Positions 9,229 to 21,137 of a stretch of DNA of 64,000 nt are shown here, piece after piece. Both the position numbers and the translations under genes were made by a program. The notes under the pieces are model-generated. The model was given only the letters and a program-made list of their open reading frames with translations. It was not told the DNA's origin and did not search any database. Source of the stretch: Modicisalibacter muralis (GTDB lineage: Bacteria > Pseudomonadota > Gammaproteobacteria > Pseudomonadales > Halomonadaceae); contig NZ_FNGI01000006.1 of the NCBI RefSeq assembly GCF_900102945.1, forward strand, positions 1 to 64,000, in the 5' to 3' direction. Position 1 is the stretch's first letter. Every line of letters begins with the position of its first letter.

Positions 9229-10302
9229 GGCGGTCTCAATAACCAGGAGCAACACGTGACTATCGGAGTATCGTGTTGCCATGACTCGTCACTTTCATCA
9301 CTTCACCGCCGAAGAGCGGGCAGCCATCATGCTGATGCAACCGACCCATTCCATCCGTGCCATGGCTCGCTACCTGGGTCGGGTGCCCAGCACCGTCTCA
9401 CGTAAACTCTCGCTACCCGTAATCACTGTGAGACGTCCCTGGCGGGGCATCGGGCACGCCTGACTTGCCACAGGCCTCGCCGTCCGCCGAAGTTTCATCC
9501 CGAGGGTGAGCTATTCGAGTTCAAGACCCATATACTAGGCACCACTGGTCACCGCAGCAGATAGCCGCACACTCAAGCGTATGAATCCCGATGATCCCAA
9601 TCGCCGGATTTCACACGAGAGCATCTATAACGCGCTCTATGTGATGCCGCGCGGTACGCTCAAGAAAGAACTGATTGCCTGTCTGCGCCAAGGTAATGCC
9701 AAGCGCCGCCCACGTAGCCGTGGGCGTGATCGTCGCCGACAAATCCCCGACCTGGTCAGCATCCATCTGCGCCCGCCATCGGTCGAGGATCGCCTCATGC
9801 CGGGCCATTGGGAGGGCGAGCTGATCATGGGAGCGGGCAACCGCAGCCGCGATCGTCCCCCTCGTCGAGCGCACCACCCGATTGGTGATATTAGCCCGGG
9901 TGGACGACGCGACAGCGACGGCGGCGTCGGTGGCCTTCAGCGATAAGCTCAATGAGATCCCCCGTGCGCTTCGTCTGTCGATGACCTATGACCAGGGCCG
10001 GGAGATGACCCGCCATGCCGAAATCACCCAGAAGACCGGAACCGCCATTTACTTCGTCGACCCGCAAACCCTTGGCAGCGGAGGAGCAACGAAAACACCA
10101 ACGGCCTGCTACGGCAGTGCTTCCCGAAAGGCACCGATCTCTCGGAGTATAGCTGGATGCCGTGGCTGATGAACTCAATGGGCGCCCTCGCAAGACGCTG
10201 GGCTGGCGACCACCGCTTGAGGTATTCGCGGATGTATTACGGCGCTCCATCGCTGGGGCAGGAAGTTATCCACTAGCGTTGCATTTGGAACTTGAGTCCA
10301 CC
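9229..10302 (+). mobile_element. IS30-family element, degenerate, 1074 bp
   Basis: Imperfect terminal inverted repeats bound the element. The left end is GGCGGTCTCAATAACCAGG at 9229, and the right end, read inward, is GGTGGACTCAAGTTCCAAAT, ending at 10302. The two share GG-GG-CTCAA, a CCA and a GCAAC block. The 1074-bp length is normal for IS30. The transposase between them is broken several times. It lies between the PIN-wbpE gene and wzy and so separates two parts of the polysaccharide operon. Target duplications cannot be resolved by eye. Confidence 0.75.
9281..10302 (+). pseudogene. IS30-family transposase, multiply frameshifted
   Basis: The family is recognised from the N-terminal HTH (MTRHFHHFTAEERAAIMLM, then RVPSTVSRKL), the middle part (MNPDDPNRRISHESIYNALY, MPGHWEGELIMGAGNRS) and the C-terminal part (ARVDDATATAASVAFSDKLN, MTYDQGREMTRHAEI, DELNGRPRKTLGWRPPLEVF). 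These pieces lie in different frames: 9281-9463, 9581 to about 9840, about 9882-10085, and a last frame to the end. At least three frame changes are therefore needed. The first catalytic position, usually D in GHWEGD, is E here. The gene is inactive. Confidence 0.8.
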
Positions 10303-10417
10303 TCTCCTTCCCTTCTTTGTTTCACAATCATATGAGCTCAATACAACCTCACCCCTCTTTTTTAATTTATAAACTTGCCATTTTGACAATGAGGGGCATG
10401 GACCCATGCAAATACTT

Positions 10418-12013
10418 TCATAGAGGAGAACTCAGCATTTCTTTTATTAACTTCATGCTTATCTTTTCTACCATTTCATTTATGAGATAAGGATATATAG
10501 GCAAGCTTATTACTTGTGCCGAGGCCTTATCACCTATTATTAATTCTGTTTCAGTGTCGACTACCGCCGGCTGTTTGTTTAGCGGGATAGGGTAATGTAT
10601 AGCGGTAGGGATGCCAGCCTCCTTTAGCTTGGTTTGCATCTGCGCGCGGTTATTCACGCGAATGGTATATTGCGCCCAGGCGCTGGTGTTATGCGATTCA
10701 ATGTAGGGTGTTGTAGTGATGCCGGACTGGTTGAGCAACGTGGTATAGCTCTTGGCTACTCTTTCACGTAATGCTAATTCCTCACCCAGAATCTCAAGTT
10801 TGGGCAGCAAAATGGCAGCTTGTAACGTATCAAGGCGGCTATTTACACCTATGCGCACATGATGGTACCGCTTGTTCTGCCCATGCCGTGCAATCTGGCG
10901 GAGGGTTTTTGCCAGCTCATCGTCATTAGTGAAGATGGCTCCGCCATCACCATAGCAACCCAGCGGTTTGCTGGGGAAAAAGCTGGTGCAAGCGATGGTA
11001 GAAAGGTTACAGGATCGCTTGTCTTTGTAGGTGGCTCCGAAGCTTTGTGCGGCATCTTCTATTACTGGAATGCCATGCTTGGCGGCAATGGCATTGATGG
11101 CATCGAAATCAGCGCATTGGCCATAAAGTGATACTGGGATGATCGCCTTGGTGCGTGGAGTGATGGCGGCTTCTAGTAGTTGTGGATCCAGATTATAGGT
11201 GCGTGGGTCGATATCCACGTAGACTAGCTTGGCACCGAGCAAAGCGACCGTCTCGGCAGTGGCGATGTAGGAAAACCCAGGTGTGATGACTTCATCGCCA
11301 GGCCCAATGTTCAACGCCATCTGGGCAATCTGTAACGCATCGGTTCCGTTGGCACAGGTGATGCAATGTTTGGCGCCAGTATAGGCCGCCAGTTTTTCTT
11401 CCAGTTCAGCCACTTCGGGGCCGAGGATGTACTTGCCATGCCTCAAAACGTTTTCAATGCGACGCTCGACCTGAGGCCGTATACGTGCCTGCTGGGCGGC
11501 GAGGTCGATGAAAGGCATGTTACCTGAGGGCACCGATGGGTCTTGCAACCTGGTCAGAGCCGCTTGTGGGCTCATTACCGGGCATTCACCGAGCGCATCG
11601 AAGGTTTTATCTAGTGACACGATAGCAATATCTTCGCCGCCCAATGCCCGCGCACTGGCGGCAATCTGCGCATCCTCGAAATCGATTGCCTGACGGTAGA
11701 GCGCTGTTTGCTCGAAACCATGGTTAGTAAGCACATGGACACGATCCAGCAGATCCGCCATTAGCCGTTTTACCACATCCAGTGCATTGGCCGGCTCATG
11801 GCCCTGCGACTTGATGCGCTGTTTGGCCACATATTCAATGGTGGGCAGGCTAGCAGCGCTGACCCATAGCTGCACCCTGCCTTGCTCGCTTAGATCGAAA
11901 AGCGATGCCGTGGCTGGGGTGTGATCCGGTCTAAGCCATGCATCGAGAATAACGCTGATATCCAGTACAAGGTGTTTACGGGCGATCAAGGTATTTCTCC
12001 TTGAGGGCGTCAT
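10418..12013 (-). CDS. PIN-domain (VapC-like) protein fused to WbpE-type sugar aminotransferase
   Basis: A 531-residue fusion. Residues about 14-155 form a PIN domain with all four expected acidic residues: D18 (LVLDISVILDAW), E60 (PTIEYVAKQR), D114 (DFEDAQIAASA) and D135 (VSLDKTFD). Residues 166-531 form a complete DegT/EryC1 aminotransferase beginning at M166 (MPFIDLAAQQARIRPQVE), with PLP lysine K349 (FFPSKPLGCYGDGGA) and D320. WbpE transaminates UDP-3-keto-GlcNAcA to UDP-GlcNAc3NA with glutamate, which fits wbpA, wbpB and wbpD upstream. The gene overlaps an AF2212-like antitoxin gene by 38 bases. Starts are possible at 12013 or TTG 11989. M166 (11518) has only a weak CAGG upstream, so separate translation of the aminotransferase is uncertain. 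Confidence 0.88.
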   Translation of the reverse strand: MTPSRRNTLIARKHLVLDISVILDAWLRPDHTPATASLFDLSEQGRVQLWVSAASLPTIEYVAKQRIKSQGHEPANALDVVKRLMADLLDRVHVLTNHGFEQTALYRQAIDFEDAQIAASARALGGEDIAIVSLDKTFDALGECPVMSPQAALTRLQDPSVPSGNMPFIDLAAQQARIRPQVERRIENVLRHGKYILGPEVAELEEKLAAYTGAKHCITCANGTDALQIAQMALNIGPGDEVITPGFSYIATAETVALLGAKLVYVDIDPRTYNLDPQLLEAAITPRTKAIIPVSLYGQCADFDAINAIAAKHGIPVIEDAAQSFGATYKDKRSCNLSTIACTSFFPSKPLGCYGDGGAIFTNDDELAKTLRQIARHGQNKRYHHVRIGVNSRLDTLQAAILLPKLEILGEELALRERVAKSYTTLLNQSGITTTPYIESHNTSAWAQYTIRVNNRAQMQTKLKEAGIPTAIHYPIPLNKQPAVVDTETELIIGDKASAQVISLPIYPYLINEMVEKISMKLIKEMLSSPL

Positions 12014-12260
12014 AGCGCAGTTGATCCAGCACTTCGTCGGTCAGGGGAGGAGTATTCTTCAGTTGTTCCTTTAACGGACCCAGAATGTCATCGATGGCAT
12101 GGCGGAAACTCGTGCGTTGCCCCTCTTCCACTACTTCTGTCTCCGCGCCGGCGAGTTCGTCATCGGGAACTTCCACACGTAAGGTTAGCCGCGTGTGTTT
12201 GAGTTGAATATGGCTTGGCAATTGCAACCTGCCGTTATCGTAGATGGCATCGACTTGCAT
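11976..12260 (-). CDS. AF2212/DUF104-like antitoxin partner of the PIN domain
   Basis: A 94-residue protein whose N-terminus (MQVDAIYDNGRLQLPSHIQLKHTRLTLRVEV) matches the short beta-rich DNA-binding segment of AF2212-like antitoxins (PF01954). The acidic, helical C-terminus (DDILGPLKEQLKN, TDEVLDQLRYDALKEKYLDRP) is the kind of tail that wraps a PIN toxin. It sits 3 bases after wbpD and overlaps the PIN-wbpE gene by 38 bases, so it is an integral operon member. Expected roles are neutralising the PIN domain and possibly autoregulation. Both are inferred from the family. Confidence 0.72.
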   Translation of the reverse strand: MQVDAIYDNGRLQLPSHIQLKHTRLTLRVEVPDDELAGAETEVVEEGQRTSFRHAIDDILGPLKEQLKNTPPLTDEVLDQLRYDALKEKYLDRP

Positions 12261-12263
12261 GGT

Positions 12264-12845
12264 TCAGCCCTCCGTTCGGGTCACTTGGGCGTTCTTCATT
12301 ATATAGACACTGCCTGTGTGGGGGCATTCCACCCGGCCTTCACCTTCCAGCGGCAACTCTAGCGGCTCGCCGAATTCGCTCATCCAGCCGATCTGCTTGG
12401 CGGGCACACCCACCATCAGTGCATAGGCGGGTACGTCACGGTTGACTACCGCGCCAGCGCCGACAAAGGCATACTCGCCGATGGTCACGCCACACACGAT
12501 GGTGCAATTGGCCCCCAACGTGGCGCCTTTTTTCACCAGCGTATCGCGATATTCATTCTTGCGTTCTACTAGTGAGCGTGGGTTGTAGACGTTGGTGAAC
12601 ACCATGCTAGGGCCGCAGAATACACCGTCTTCAAGCGTGACATTGTCGTAAACGGAGACGTTGTTCTGCACCTTGCAGTGATCGCCAATCGTTACTTGAT
12701 TACCCACAAAGACGTTCTGGCCAAGCGAAACTCCCTTGCCTATGCGGGCACCGCCACAAACATGCACGAAGTGCCAAACACGGGAGCCTTCGCCAATCTG
12801 CGCGCCTTCATCGACAATCGCGCTTTCATGGACCTGATAGTTCAT
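12264..12845 (-). CDS. wbpD: UDP-2-acetamido-3-amino-2,3-dideoxyglucuronate N-acetyltransferase
   Basis: A 193-residue left-handed beta-helix acetyltransferase that acetylates the C3 amino group of UDP-GlcNAc3NA with acetyl-CoA. The sequence follows WbpD/WlbB closely: [26 protein letters not shown], hexapeptide repeats throughout residues 10-160, [22 protein letters not shown] with the family's FTNVYNPRS segment, then a C-terminal [18 protein letters not shown]. It is separated from wbpB by 3 bases and from the antitoxin gene by 3 bases, so all are co-translated. Product: UDP-GlcNAc3NAcA. Confidence 0.92.
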   Translation of the reverse strand: MNYQVHESAIVDEGAQIGEGSRVWHFVHVCGGARIGKGVSLGQNVFVGNQVTIGDHCKVQNNVSVYDNVTLEDGVFCGPSMVFTNVYNPRSLVERKNEYRDTLVKKGATLGANCTIVCGVTIGEYAFVGAGAVVNRDVPAYALMVGVPAKQIGWMSEFGEPLELPLEGEGRVECPHTGSVYIMKNAQVTRTEG

Positions 12846-12848
12846 GGT

Positions 12849-15124
<2,276 letters not shown>

Positions 15125-15326
15125 CAGGTATCCATTTCTAGCGATTAATAGTAATAGTCATCGTTTCAACCGACGCCTACATGGCCAGCCCCCTCTTAAC
15201 GCTGCTTCAACTAGCCACAAACGATAAATAACGATTTTTCCACCTTTCAGCCGGCGACAACCACAAATAATAGATAGGGAATTAAATCCAACTTATTTTT
15301 ATCAGATTCACTTTGTTGTGATTGCC

Positions 15327-16784
15327 TTATTGGTTGCCGAGCCGATATAAAACCACCTGCTTAAGCTGTCCGACTTCAGCTCTGAATGTCCAGAAGCTAG
15401 CTAACAATACCACCAACCAAAAAGAGTATGTCAACCAGCTTAGTTGCTCACCGTACAGCGTACTTAATATGCTACCAAAAACCAGCACTGTGGTATAACA
15501 ATAGTGTACAAGCCTTGGTATGGGGCGCCAGAGAAACATGGAAAATTCGGTGCGAAGTATGAAAAACACCAAGAATGCAATGATGGTGCTTACAGCTGCC
15601 CCAGCGGCACCAAAAGACGGAATTAAGTACCAGTTACCCACAGCATTAGTGGCAAATGCGAGCACAGCCGCCAACATCGCAAATCCGGTTCTTCGTGTGA
15701 CACCAATACCCACCACCGTGGTCTCGGATAGCGTATAGAGCAGCGGATAACCCAAGCATGAAATCACCAACCACTGCACATCGTCGTAACGGTCAGGCAG
15801 TATGAAAGTAACAAGCCAGGAGAATAGACCAGTCAAACAAAATATTATGACCACGCAGAATAGGACATATCGGCTGACTTGGTCGACCCTTTCCAAGCAT
15901 TCTCCCTTGCTCACCCACCTATACACTGTGGGCGCCCATATAGTTGAGAACACAGACTGCAAAATGATTCCGGCTGCCGCGAAACTTACTGCGACAGTGT
16001 AAAGACCAAGTTCTTGATAACTGGAAAGCACTCTAAGCAGCACTTTATCTGTAGCCGTGAGCCCCCAAAAGGCAACGCCGTTCAGAACAAGCGGCAAGCC
16101 AAATCGAAGCATGGGCTTAAGTCGCTCGGCATCTACCGACTGCTGAAAACTGGCAAGCCATTCCTGACGCGTATTCCAAGCAAAGACCATACAGGTAAGT
16201 GTAAAAGTAGCCACGTATGCCAGCACTAGACTAGTCAGGTTTTGACTAACACCTATAAGAATATAAATGCCGATAATGGCCAGCAACAACAGTTTCGGAA
16301 GAACTTGACTCATGGAGAATGCTAGCCCCTGCTCATACATTCTAAGAATCAATGAAAGGAAACGCGAAACTAGCTGTACTATCATGCCCACTGCTACCAT
16401 AATGCTCAATAATTGATCAGGCACATCGAAAAGCAGCCTTGCAACCAAACCATCAAAGAGCAACAATCCACCGAGCACTATCAACAGAAGGGCCATACTC
16501 GGCATCAGCACTTCCTTAAAAAGCGCCGGTCTGTTCTCGACCTCATGAAATTCACGTACATAGGCTTGATCCAGCCCGAGGCCAAACAATAACGTGCTAA
16601 AATTTAGCGCTACTTGAAGCATGCCAATTCTTCCAACATCCTCTTGGCTGAAGAACCAGGTAATTATTGGCAGGGTCACAAACCCAAGAAGCGCAGCGCC
16701 TAGTGGACCAATAGCAAAATAAGCAATTTTTCTAGGTGTCACAATGTACTCGTGCGGCCATATATCCTCTCTGCTGACCAACAT
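15327..16784 (-). CDS. wzx: Wzx flippase (polysaccharide repeat-unit translocase)
   Basis: A 485-residue MOP-superfamily protein with 12-14 predicted membrane segments (for example IAYFAIGPLGAALLGFVTLP, MALLLIVLGGLLLFDGL and LLLLAIIGIYILIGV). It moves undecaprenyl-pyrophosphate-linked repeat units across the inner membrane for Wzy. The listed start overlaps the upstream glycosyltransferase by 53 bases. A GTG at 16742 (protein MTPRKIAYFAIGP) would shorten the overlap to 11 bases and gives a more usual Wzx N-terminus. Neither start has a strong ribosome binding site. Confidence 0.85.
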   Translation of the reverse strand: MLVSREDIWPHEYIVTPRKIAYFAIGPLGAALLGFVTLPIITWFFSQEDVGRIGMLQVALNFSTLLFGLGLDQAYVREFHEVENRPALFKEVLMPSMALLLIVLGGLLLFDGLVARLLFDVPDQLLSIMVAVGMIVQLVSRFLSLILRMYEQGLAFSMSQVLPKLLLLAIIGIYILIGVSQNLTSLVLAYVATFTLTCMVFAWNTRQEWLASFQQSVDAERLKPMLRFGLPLVLNGVAFWGLTATDKVLLRVLSSYQELGLYTVAVSFAAAGIILQSVFSTIWAPTVYRWVSKGECLERVDQVSRYVLFCVVIIFCLTGLFSWLVTFILPDRYDDVQWLVISCLGYPLLYTLSETTVVGIGVTRRTGFAMLAAVLAFATNAVGNWYLIPSFGAAGAAVSTIIAFLVFFILRTEFSMFLWRPIPRLVHYCYTTVLVFGSILSTLYGEQLSWLTYSFWLVVLLASFWTFRAEVGQLKQVVLYRLGNQ

Positions 16785-17916
16785 GATATCTAACTAATTC
16801 TAACGTTTTATTATCAATAGCCTGTTCCGACCAACGCATCTCCAATACAGCGATATTCTTTCGAACCTCAGAATCAGTCAAAGGCTTTTTTAATAATCCT
16901 GGATTTCTTGAAAGATCGTTAATTGTATTTAAAATAGCCCCGTCCCGAACAAGGCAAGTATAAACCGGATTTTCAGACCGAAGGAATATTCTAGCACCAA
17001 GATATAGCATAATAACAATATTACCCAAGGCCTGCTGTCGCTTATGATTCATAATAGCGTAGCCGCAAGACTTAAGCATACTAATATATTCATCAATAGG
17101 AATAAAATCTGTCAATATCCGCGCTCGACAGCCAAGTTTTTGCGTAGCATATGAAGAAACATAATCTCTATAATTTAAATCACCATAACTTAATGGAAGC
17201 ACAACATCGCTCGACACATCTAACATACTTAAAAAATCGATAGCTTCAATATGGTTATTAGTGTAATCTGCACTGTTACCCAAAAGAATTTTCTGACCAT
17301 CAACACGTTGGCCAATAAAACTCCCAACCAAATCCCCTTCCAAAGTACCATAATTCCATGGCAAGTACGGCGGGACTCTCTTAAGGATTCCTGCCCCACA
17401 AATCAGATCGTAATCCTCCTTAATTACGGTGGAAATACTGTCGATCAATGGTAGTGATTTATTTTTAAAAAAAGAAAGAATGACTTTTGACAAAAAATTT
17501 TTAACAGCCTGTATCGGATTATTTATAGCATTTTTACGCGAAGCTTGAAAAAGCGAATATGTCTTATCCAGCAAAAACTCTCGCCGCCCAGTTTTAATAT
17601 AGCTGTAATAGTCAAACCCCCAACCAATCCAGGCGATTTTAGCGTACCGTGATAGCTTGATGAGTACTGGGAACCAAGCTGGATCAAGGGAATGCAAGAT
17701 AACAAGATCGTATTCCTTAACATGCCTTCTAAAGAAAAAACAAAAAATATCAAAAAGGTTGAAAACTCTCCCCCCTTCAGTTTTGACAACCCCCTCACTA
17801 CTCCCAACATCTCCCCTGATCCATATCGTGTTTTGGCCAGGAAATTTTCGCTCAAAAGAACAATATGCCATAGGGAAAAATTTATTACTCGTCGTAAGAT
17901 GCAATATCCTCATCAA
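16732..17916 (-). CDS. WecF-like 4-acetamido-4,6-dideoxyhexose transferase (GT56 family)
   Basis: A 394-residue protein of the TDP-Fuc4NAc:lipid II transferase family. Family marks are the N-terminal LHLTTSNKFFPMAYCSFE, the central LLGNSADYTNNHIEAIDFL and NHKRQQALGNIVIMLYLGARIFL. WecF adds a dTDP-activated 4-acetamido-4,6-dideoxyhexose to a lipid-linked chain. That fits the neighbouring rmlA, rmlB and VioA-like genes, which make a dTDP-4-amino-4,6-dideoxyhexose. The gene is AT-rich. Whether the sugar is Qui4N or Fuc4N cannot be told here. It starts 119 bases after the aminotransferase gene. Confidence 0.8.
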   Translation of the reverse strand: MMRILHLTTSNKFFPMAYCSFERKFPGQNTIWIRGDVGSSEGVVKTEGGRVFNLFDIFCFFFRRHVKEYDLVILHSLDPAWFPVLIKLSRYAKIAWIGWGFDYYSYIKTGRREFLLDKTYSLFQASRKNAINNPIQAVKNFLSKVILSFFKNKSLPLIDSISTVIKEDYDLICGAGILKRVPPYLPWNYGTLEGDLVGSFIGQRVDGQKILLGNSADYTNNHIEAIDFLSMLDVSSDVVLPLSYGDLNYRDYVSSYATQKLGCRARILTDFIPIDEYISMLKSCGYAIMNHKRQQALGNIVIMLYLGARIFLRSENPVYTCLVRDGAILNTINDLSRNPGLLKKPLTDSEVRKNIAVLEMRWSEQAIDNKTLELVRYHVGQQRGYMAARVHCDT

Positions 17917-18035
17917 TCAACATCCAAACTCGTTGAGTTATTTTCAAATTCTTTGCATGGACATAAACACCACTTCTGCTTGGCTAACCGGCAATTTTTT
18001 TCATCTTATGATGCTATGTTTTTACTTTCATTTTA

Positions 18036-19142
18036 TTACCCATTTATGACTTTTGCTACCTTATTTAAGTCAGCGTCAGTAAGGTCAGGGTAGGCGGGGA
18101 GGCATAAAACCTGTTTCGCCACATGCGTTGCAACCGGCAAATTACTCTGCTTTGCTGATTTCAATGAACTATACATAGGGAAGTCGCTGATCAGAGGGTA
18201 AAAATAACGCCGCGCAAAAATATTGTGGTCTTTCATTTTCTGATAAAGTTCATCGCGACTGAGCGGGTATTCTGGCCCGATGAGTATTGGGAAATACGAG
18301 TTATTGCTAACTATTTGCTCTTTCGCTGGCACGATGATAATGCCCGGCACATCGCTGAGTTGTTCACGATAAGACTGGGCGACCCATCTGCGACCTTCCA
18401 GTACAGCTTCCATGTGCTGCAGTTGCAGCAGGCCAAAAGCGGCATTGATTTCGCTCATCTTGCCGTTCAGACCCGTTTCCGTGACAGTGACTTCATCAAC
18501 AATGCCGAAGTTTTTTAGGTTGTTGATGTGCTGCTTAGTTTTAGTATCCGGGCATATAATTGCCCCACCCTCAAAGGTATTAAAAACCTTGGTGGCATGG
18601 AAACTGAGTACACTCAGGTCCCCATGGCAAAGGATGCTGCCACCGGCATCTTCTACGCCAAAGGCGTGTGCCGCATCGTAAACAACGCGAAGGTTGTGTT
18701 TATCGGCTATCTGTTTGATTGCAGTAACATCACAAGGGTTGCCGTAACAGTGCACCGGCATGATAGCGCTGGTATTGGGAGTAATAGCGGCTTCGATTTT
18801 TTTAGGGTCTATGTTCAGAGTAACCGGATCGATATCGACAAACACCGGTGTTAACCCGTTCCACAGGATTGAATGTGCTGTGGCGGCAAAGGAATACGGT
18901 GTAGTTATCACTTCGCCAGTGACATTCATGGCTTGCAGCGCCGTTAACAAGGCGTTAGTGCCATTATTGAACAGCGCCAATTCTGGAACACCCAGGTAAT
19001 CAGACAGTGCCTGCTCTAATTGCTGGTGCATGGGGCCGCCGTTGGTTAGCTGTTTATTGGCCCATATCTGTTCAAGGTAGGGCGTAAACTCTTCAAGCGG
19101 CGGCAAGTAGGGCTGGGTGACGAAGATTGGCTCATCCGCCAT
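18036..19142 (-). CDS. dTDP-4-keto-6-deoxyglucose 4-aminotransferase, VioA-like
   Basis: A 368-residue DegT-family aminotransferase with PLP lysine K185 (SFHATKVFNTFEGGA) and cofactor aspartate D156 (VYDAAHAFG). The N-terminus (FVTQPYLPPLEEFTPYLEQIW) and the SFHATK block are those of VioA/FdtB-like enzymes, which transaminate dTDP-4-keto-6-deoxyglucose from RmlA/RmlB. Its stop/start junction with rmlA shares one base (19142). No dedicated acetyltransferase for the new amino group (VioB type) is visible nearby, so either the sugar stays unacetylated or another enzyme acts. Confidence 0.82.
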   Translation of the reverse strand: MADEPIFVTQPYLPPLEEFTPYLEQIWANKQLTNGGPMHQQLEQALSDYLGVPELALFNNGTNALLTALQAMNVTGEVITTPYSFAATAHSILWNGLTPVFVDIDPVTLNIDPKKIEAAITPNTSAIMPVHCYGNPCDVTAIKQIADKHNLRVVYDAAHAFGVEDAGGSILCHGDLSVLSFHATKVFNTFEGGAIICPDTKTKQHINNLKNFGIVDEVTVTETGLNGKMSEINAAFGLLQLQHMEAVLEGRRWVAQSYREQLSDVPGIIIVPAKEQIVSNNSYFPILIGPEYPLSRDELYQKMKDHNIFARRYFYPLISDFPMYSSLKSAKQSNLPVATHVAKQVLCLPAYPDLTDADLNKVAKVING

Positions 19143-20020
19143 TAAATCTCCTCCACCAGTGACAACAAGTATTGACCGTATCCATTTTTTTTAAGTTGCT
19201 CTGCTTGATCCGCTAATTGCTCCTTGCTCAGCCAATTAGCATTGAAGGCAATTTCTTCTAAGCACGCAATCTTATAGCCCTGGCGTTTCTCAATGGTTTC
19301 CACAAACTGCGCCGCTTCCAGCAGACTTTCGTGGGTGCCGGTGTCCAGCCAGGCGAAGCCACGACCTAGCAGTTCCACGTTTAGCTCGCCCTGTTCCAGA
19401 TAGGCTTTATTGATGTCGGTGATTTCCAGTTCGCCACGGTGGCTGGGCTTTACGGATTTGGCGATGTCAATCACTCGGTTATCGTAAAAATACAAGCCGG
19501 TGACGGCAAAGTGAGACTGGGGATTGGCGGGTTTTTCTTCAATGGAGATTGCTTTTTGGTTAGCGTCAAAGGCCACCACACCAAAACGCTCTGGGTCCTT
19601 TACCTGATAGCCAAATACAGTGGCGCTCTGCCCTTGTTCTGTACGCTTTACGGCGTCGCGCAGTTTGGGGGTAAAGCCTTGGCCGTAGAAGATATTATCG
19701 CCCAGCACCAGGCACACGCTGCTGTCGCCGATGAAGTCTTCACCGATAATAAACGCTTGGGCGAGGCCGTCAGGGCTGGGTTGTATGGCGTAGGCCAGGT
19801 TGATGCCAAACTGTTCGCCATTGCCCAACGTGCGTTTGAAACCGGCCTCATCTTCCGGGGTAGTGATGATCAGAATATCCTGGATACCCGCCAACATAAG
19901 TACAGACAGCGGGTAATAGATCATCGGCTTGTCGTACACCGGCAGCAGTTGTTTGGAAGTACCGAGGGTGATGGGGTATAAGCGGGTGCCGGAGCCGCCT
20001 GCCAAGATAATACCTTTCAT
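19142..20020 (-). CDS. rmlA: Glucose-1-phosphate thymidylyltransferase
   Basis: A 292-residue nucleotidyltransferase making dTDP-glucose from dTTP and glucose-1-phosphate. The N-terminal signature is [31 protein letters not shown], followed by [12 protein letters not shown] and [12 protein letters not shown], all typical of RmlA. Length is standard. It overlaps rmlB by 4 bases. It feeds the 4-amino-4,6-dideoxyhexose branch here. No rmlC/rmlD are present, so this is not a rhamnose cluster. Confidence 0.95.
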   Translation of the reverse strand: MKGIILAGGSGTRLYPITLGTSKQLLPVYDKPMIYYPLSVLMLAGIQDILIITTPEDEAGFKRTLGNGEQFGINLAYAIQPSPDGLAQAFIIGEDFIGDSSVCLVLGDNIFYGQGFTPKLRDAVKRTEQGQSATVFGYQVKDPERFGVVAFDANQKAISIEEKPANPQSHFAVTGLYFYDNRVIDIAKSVKPSHRGELEITDINKAYLEQGELNVELLGRGFAWLDTGTHESLLEAAQFVETIEKRQGYKIACLEEIAFNANWLSKEQLADQAEQLKKNGYGQYLLSLVEEI

Positions 20021-21087
20021 GCGAAGACTCCCAAACGTTCACCTTGGTAGCTGCCATCCTGTACGTGTCGCCACCAGCTTTCGTTAGTCAGGTACCACTG
20101 AACGGTTTTACGCAGGCCGGTCTCGAAGGTTTCCTGTGGTACCCAGCCCAGTTCGCGCTCGATCTTGCCCGCATCGATGGCGTAACGCAGATCATGGCCA
20201 GGCCGGTCGGTTACGAACGTGATGAGACCACGATAGTGGTCATCGGCCTTTGGCATTAGCTCTTGCAGTAGATCGCAAATGGTTTCTACCACTTCGAGGT
20301 TAGTTTTCTCGTTGTGGCCACCGACATTGTAGGTTTCTCCTACCCGGCCTTCGCTGGCCACCTTGATCAGCGCTCGGGCATGGTCGTCCACATAGAGCCA
20401 ATCACGGACCTGTTGACCGTCACCGTAAACCGGTAGCGGTTTGCCTGCCAAGCCGTTAAGGATCATCAGCGGAATTAGCTTTTCGGGGAAATGATAGGGA
20501 CCGTAGTTGTTGGAGCAGTTAGTAACCAGCGTGGGCAAGCCGAAGGAGCGCTGCCATGCACGTACCAAGTGATCCGAACTGGCTTTGCTGGCGGAGTACG
20601 GTGAGCTGGGCGCGTAGGGTGTGGTTTCGGTGAACAACCCCTCCGGCCCCTCCAAATCGCCATACACTTCATCGGTGGAGATATGGTGAAAGCGGAAACC
20701 GGCCGCTTTCTCGGGTGCCGTTTCTTGTAGCGACTTCCAATACGCCCGCGCGATTTCAAGCAATACCGAAGTACCCACTACGTTGGTTTGGATGAACTCG
20801 GCTGGGCCATCGATGGAGCGGTCTACGTGGCTTTCGGCTGCCAAGTGCATGACCACATCAGGCTGGTGCGCCTCAAATACCGCCTGCATGGCCAAGGCAT
20901 CGCAGATATCCGCTTGCACGAACGCATAGCGAGAATTCTCTGCCACGATAGCCAACGACTCCAGATTGCCAGCGTAGGTGAGGTTATCGACATTAACGAC
21001 GCGGTGATCGGTATTCGCGATCAGTTCACGCACCACGGCAGAGCCGATAAAACCGGCGCCGCCGGTGACAATGAAAGTCTTGCTCAT
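20017..21087 (-). CDS. rmlB: dTDP-glucose 4,6-dehydratase
   Basis: A 356-residue extended SDR that converts dTDP-glucose to dTDP-4-keto-6-deoxyglucose. NAD motif [12 protein letters not shown] near residue 8, the [12 protein letters not shown] catalytic stretch (Thr-Asp-Glu), and [15 protein letters not shown] carrying the YxxxK pair. [20 protein letters not shown] is diagnostic for RmlB. It begins 50 bases after cysNC and is followed by rmlA with a 4-base overlap. Confidence 0.95.
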   Translation of the reverse strand: MSKTFIVTGGAGFIGSAVVRELIANTDHRVVNVDNLTYAGNLESLAIVAENSRYAFVQADICDALAMQAVFEAHQPDVVMHLAAESHVDRSIDGPAEFIQTNVVGTSVLLEIARAYWKSLQETAPEKAAGFRFHHISTDEVYGDLEGPEGLFTETTPYAPSSPYSASKASSDHLVRAWQRSFGLPTLVTNCSNNYGPYHFPEKLIPLMILNGLAGKPLPVYGDGQQVRDWLYVDDHARALIKVASEGRVGETYNVGGHNEKTNLEVVETICDLLQELMPKADDHYRGLITFVTDRPGHDLRYAIDAGKIERELGWVPQETFETGLRKTVQWYLTNESWWRHVQDGSYQGERLGVFA

Positions 21088-21137
21088 CGATGATCCTTTG
21101 CTTTAGCGCTATACCGTGAGGATATATTTCTCTTACC

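Noticed and set aside
10561-10572. Second ops-like GGCGGTAG on the minus strand
   Set aside because: It lies inside the wbpE coding part, and the match ends after 8 bases (GGCGGTAGTCG), so it is probably chance.
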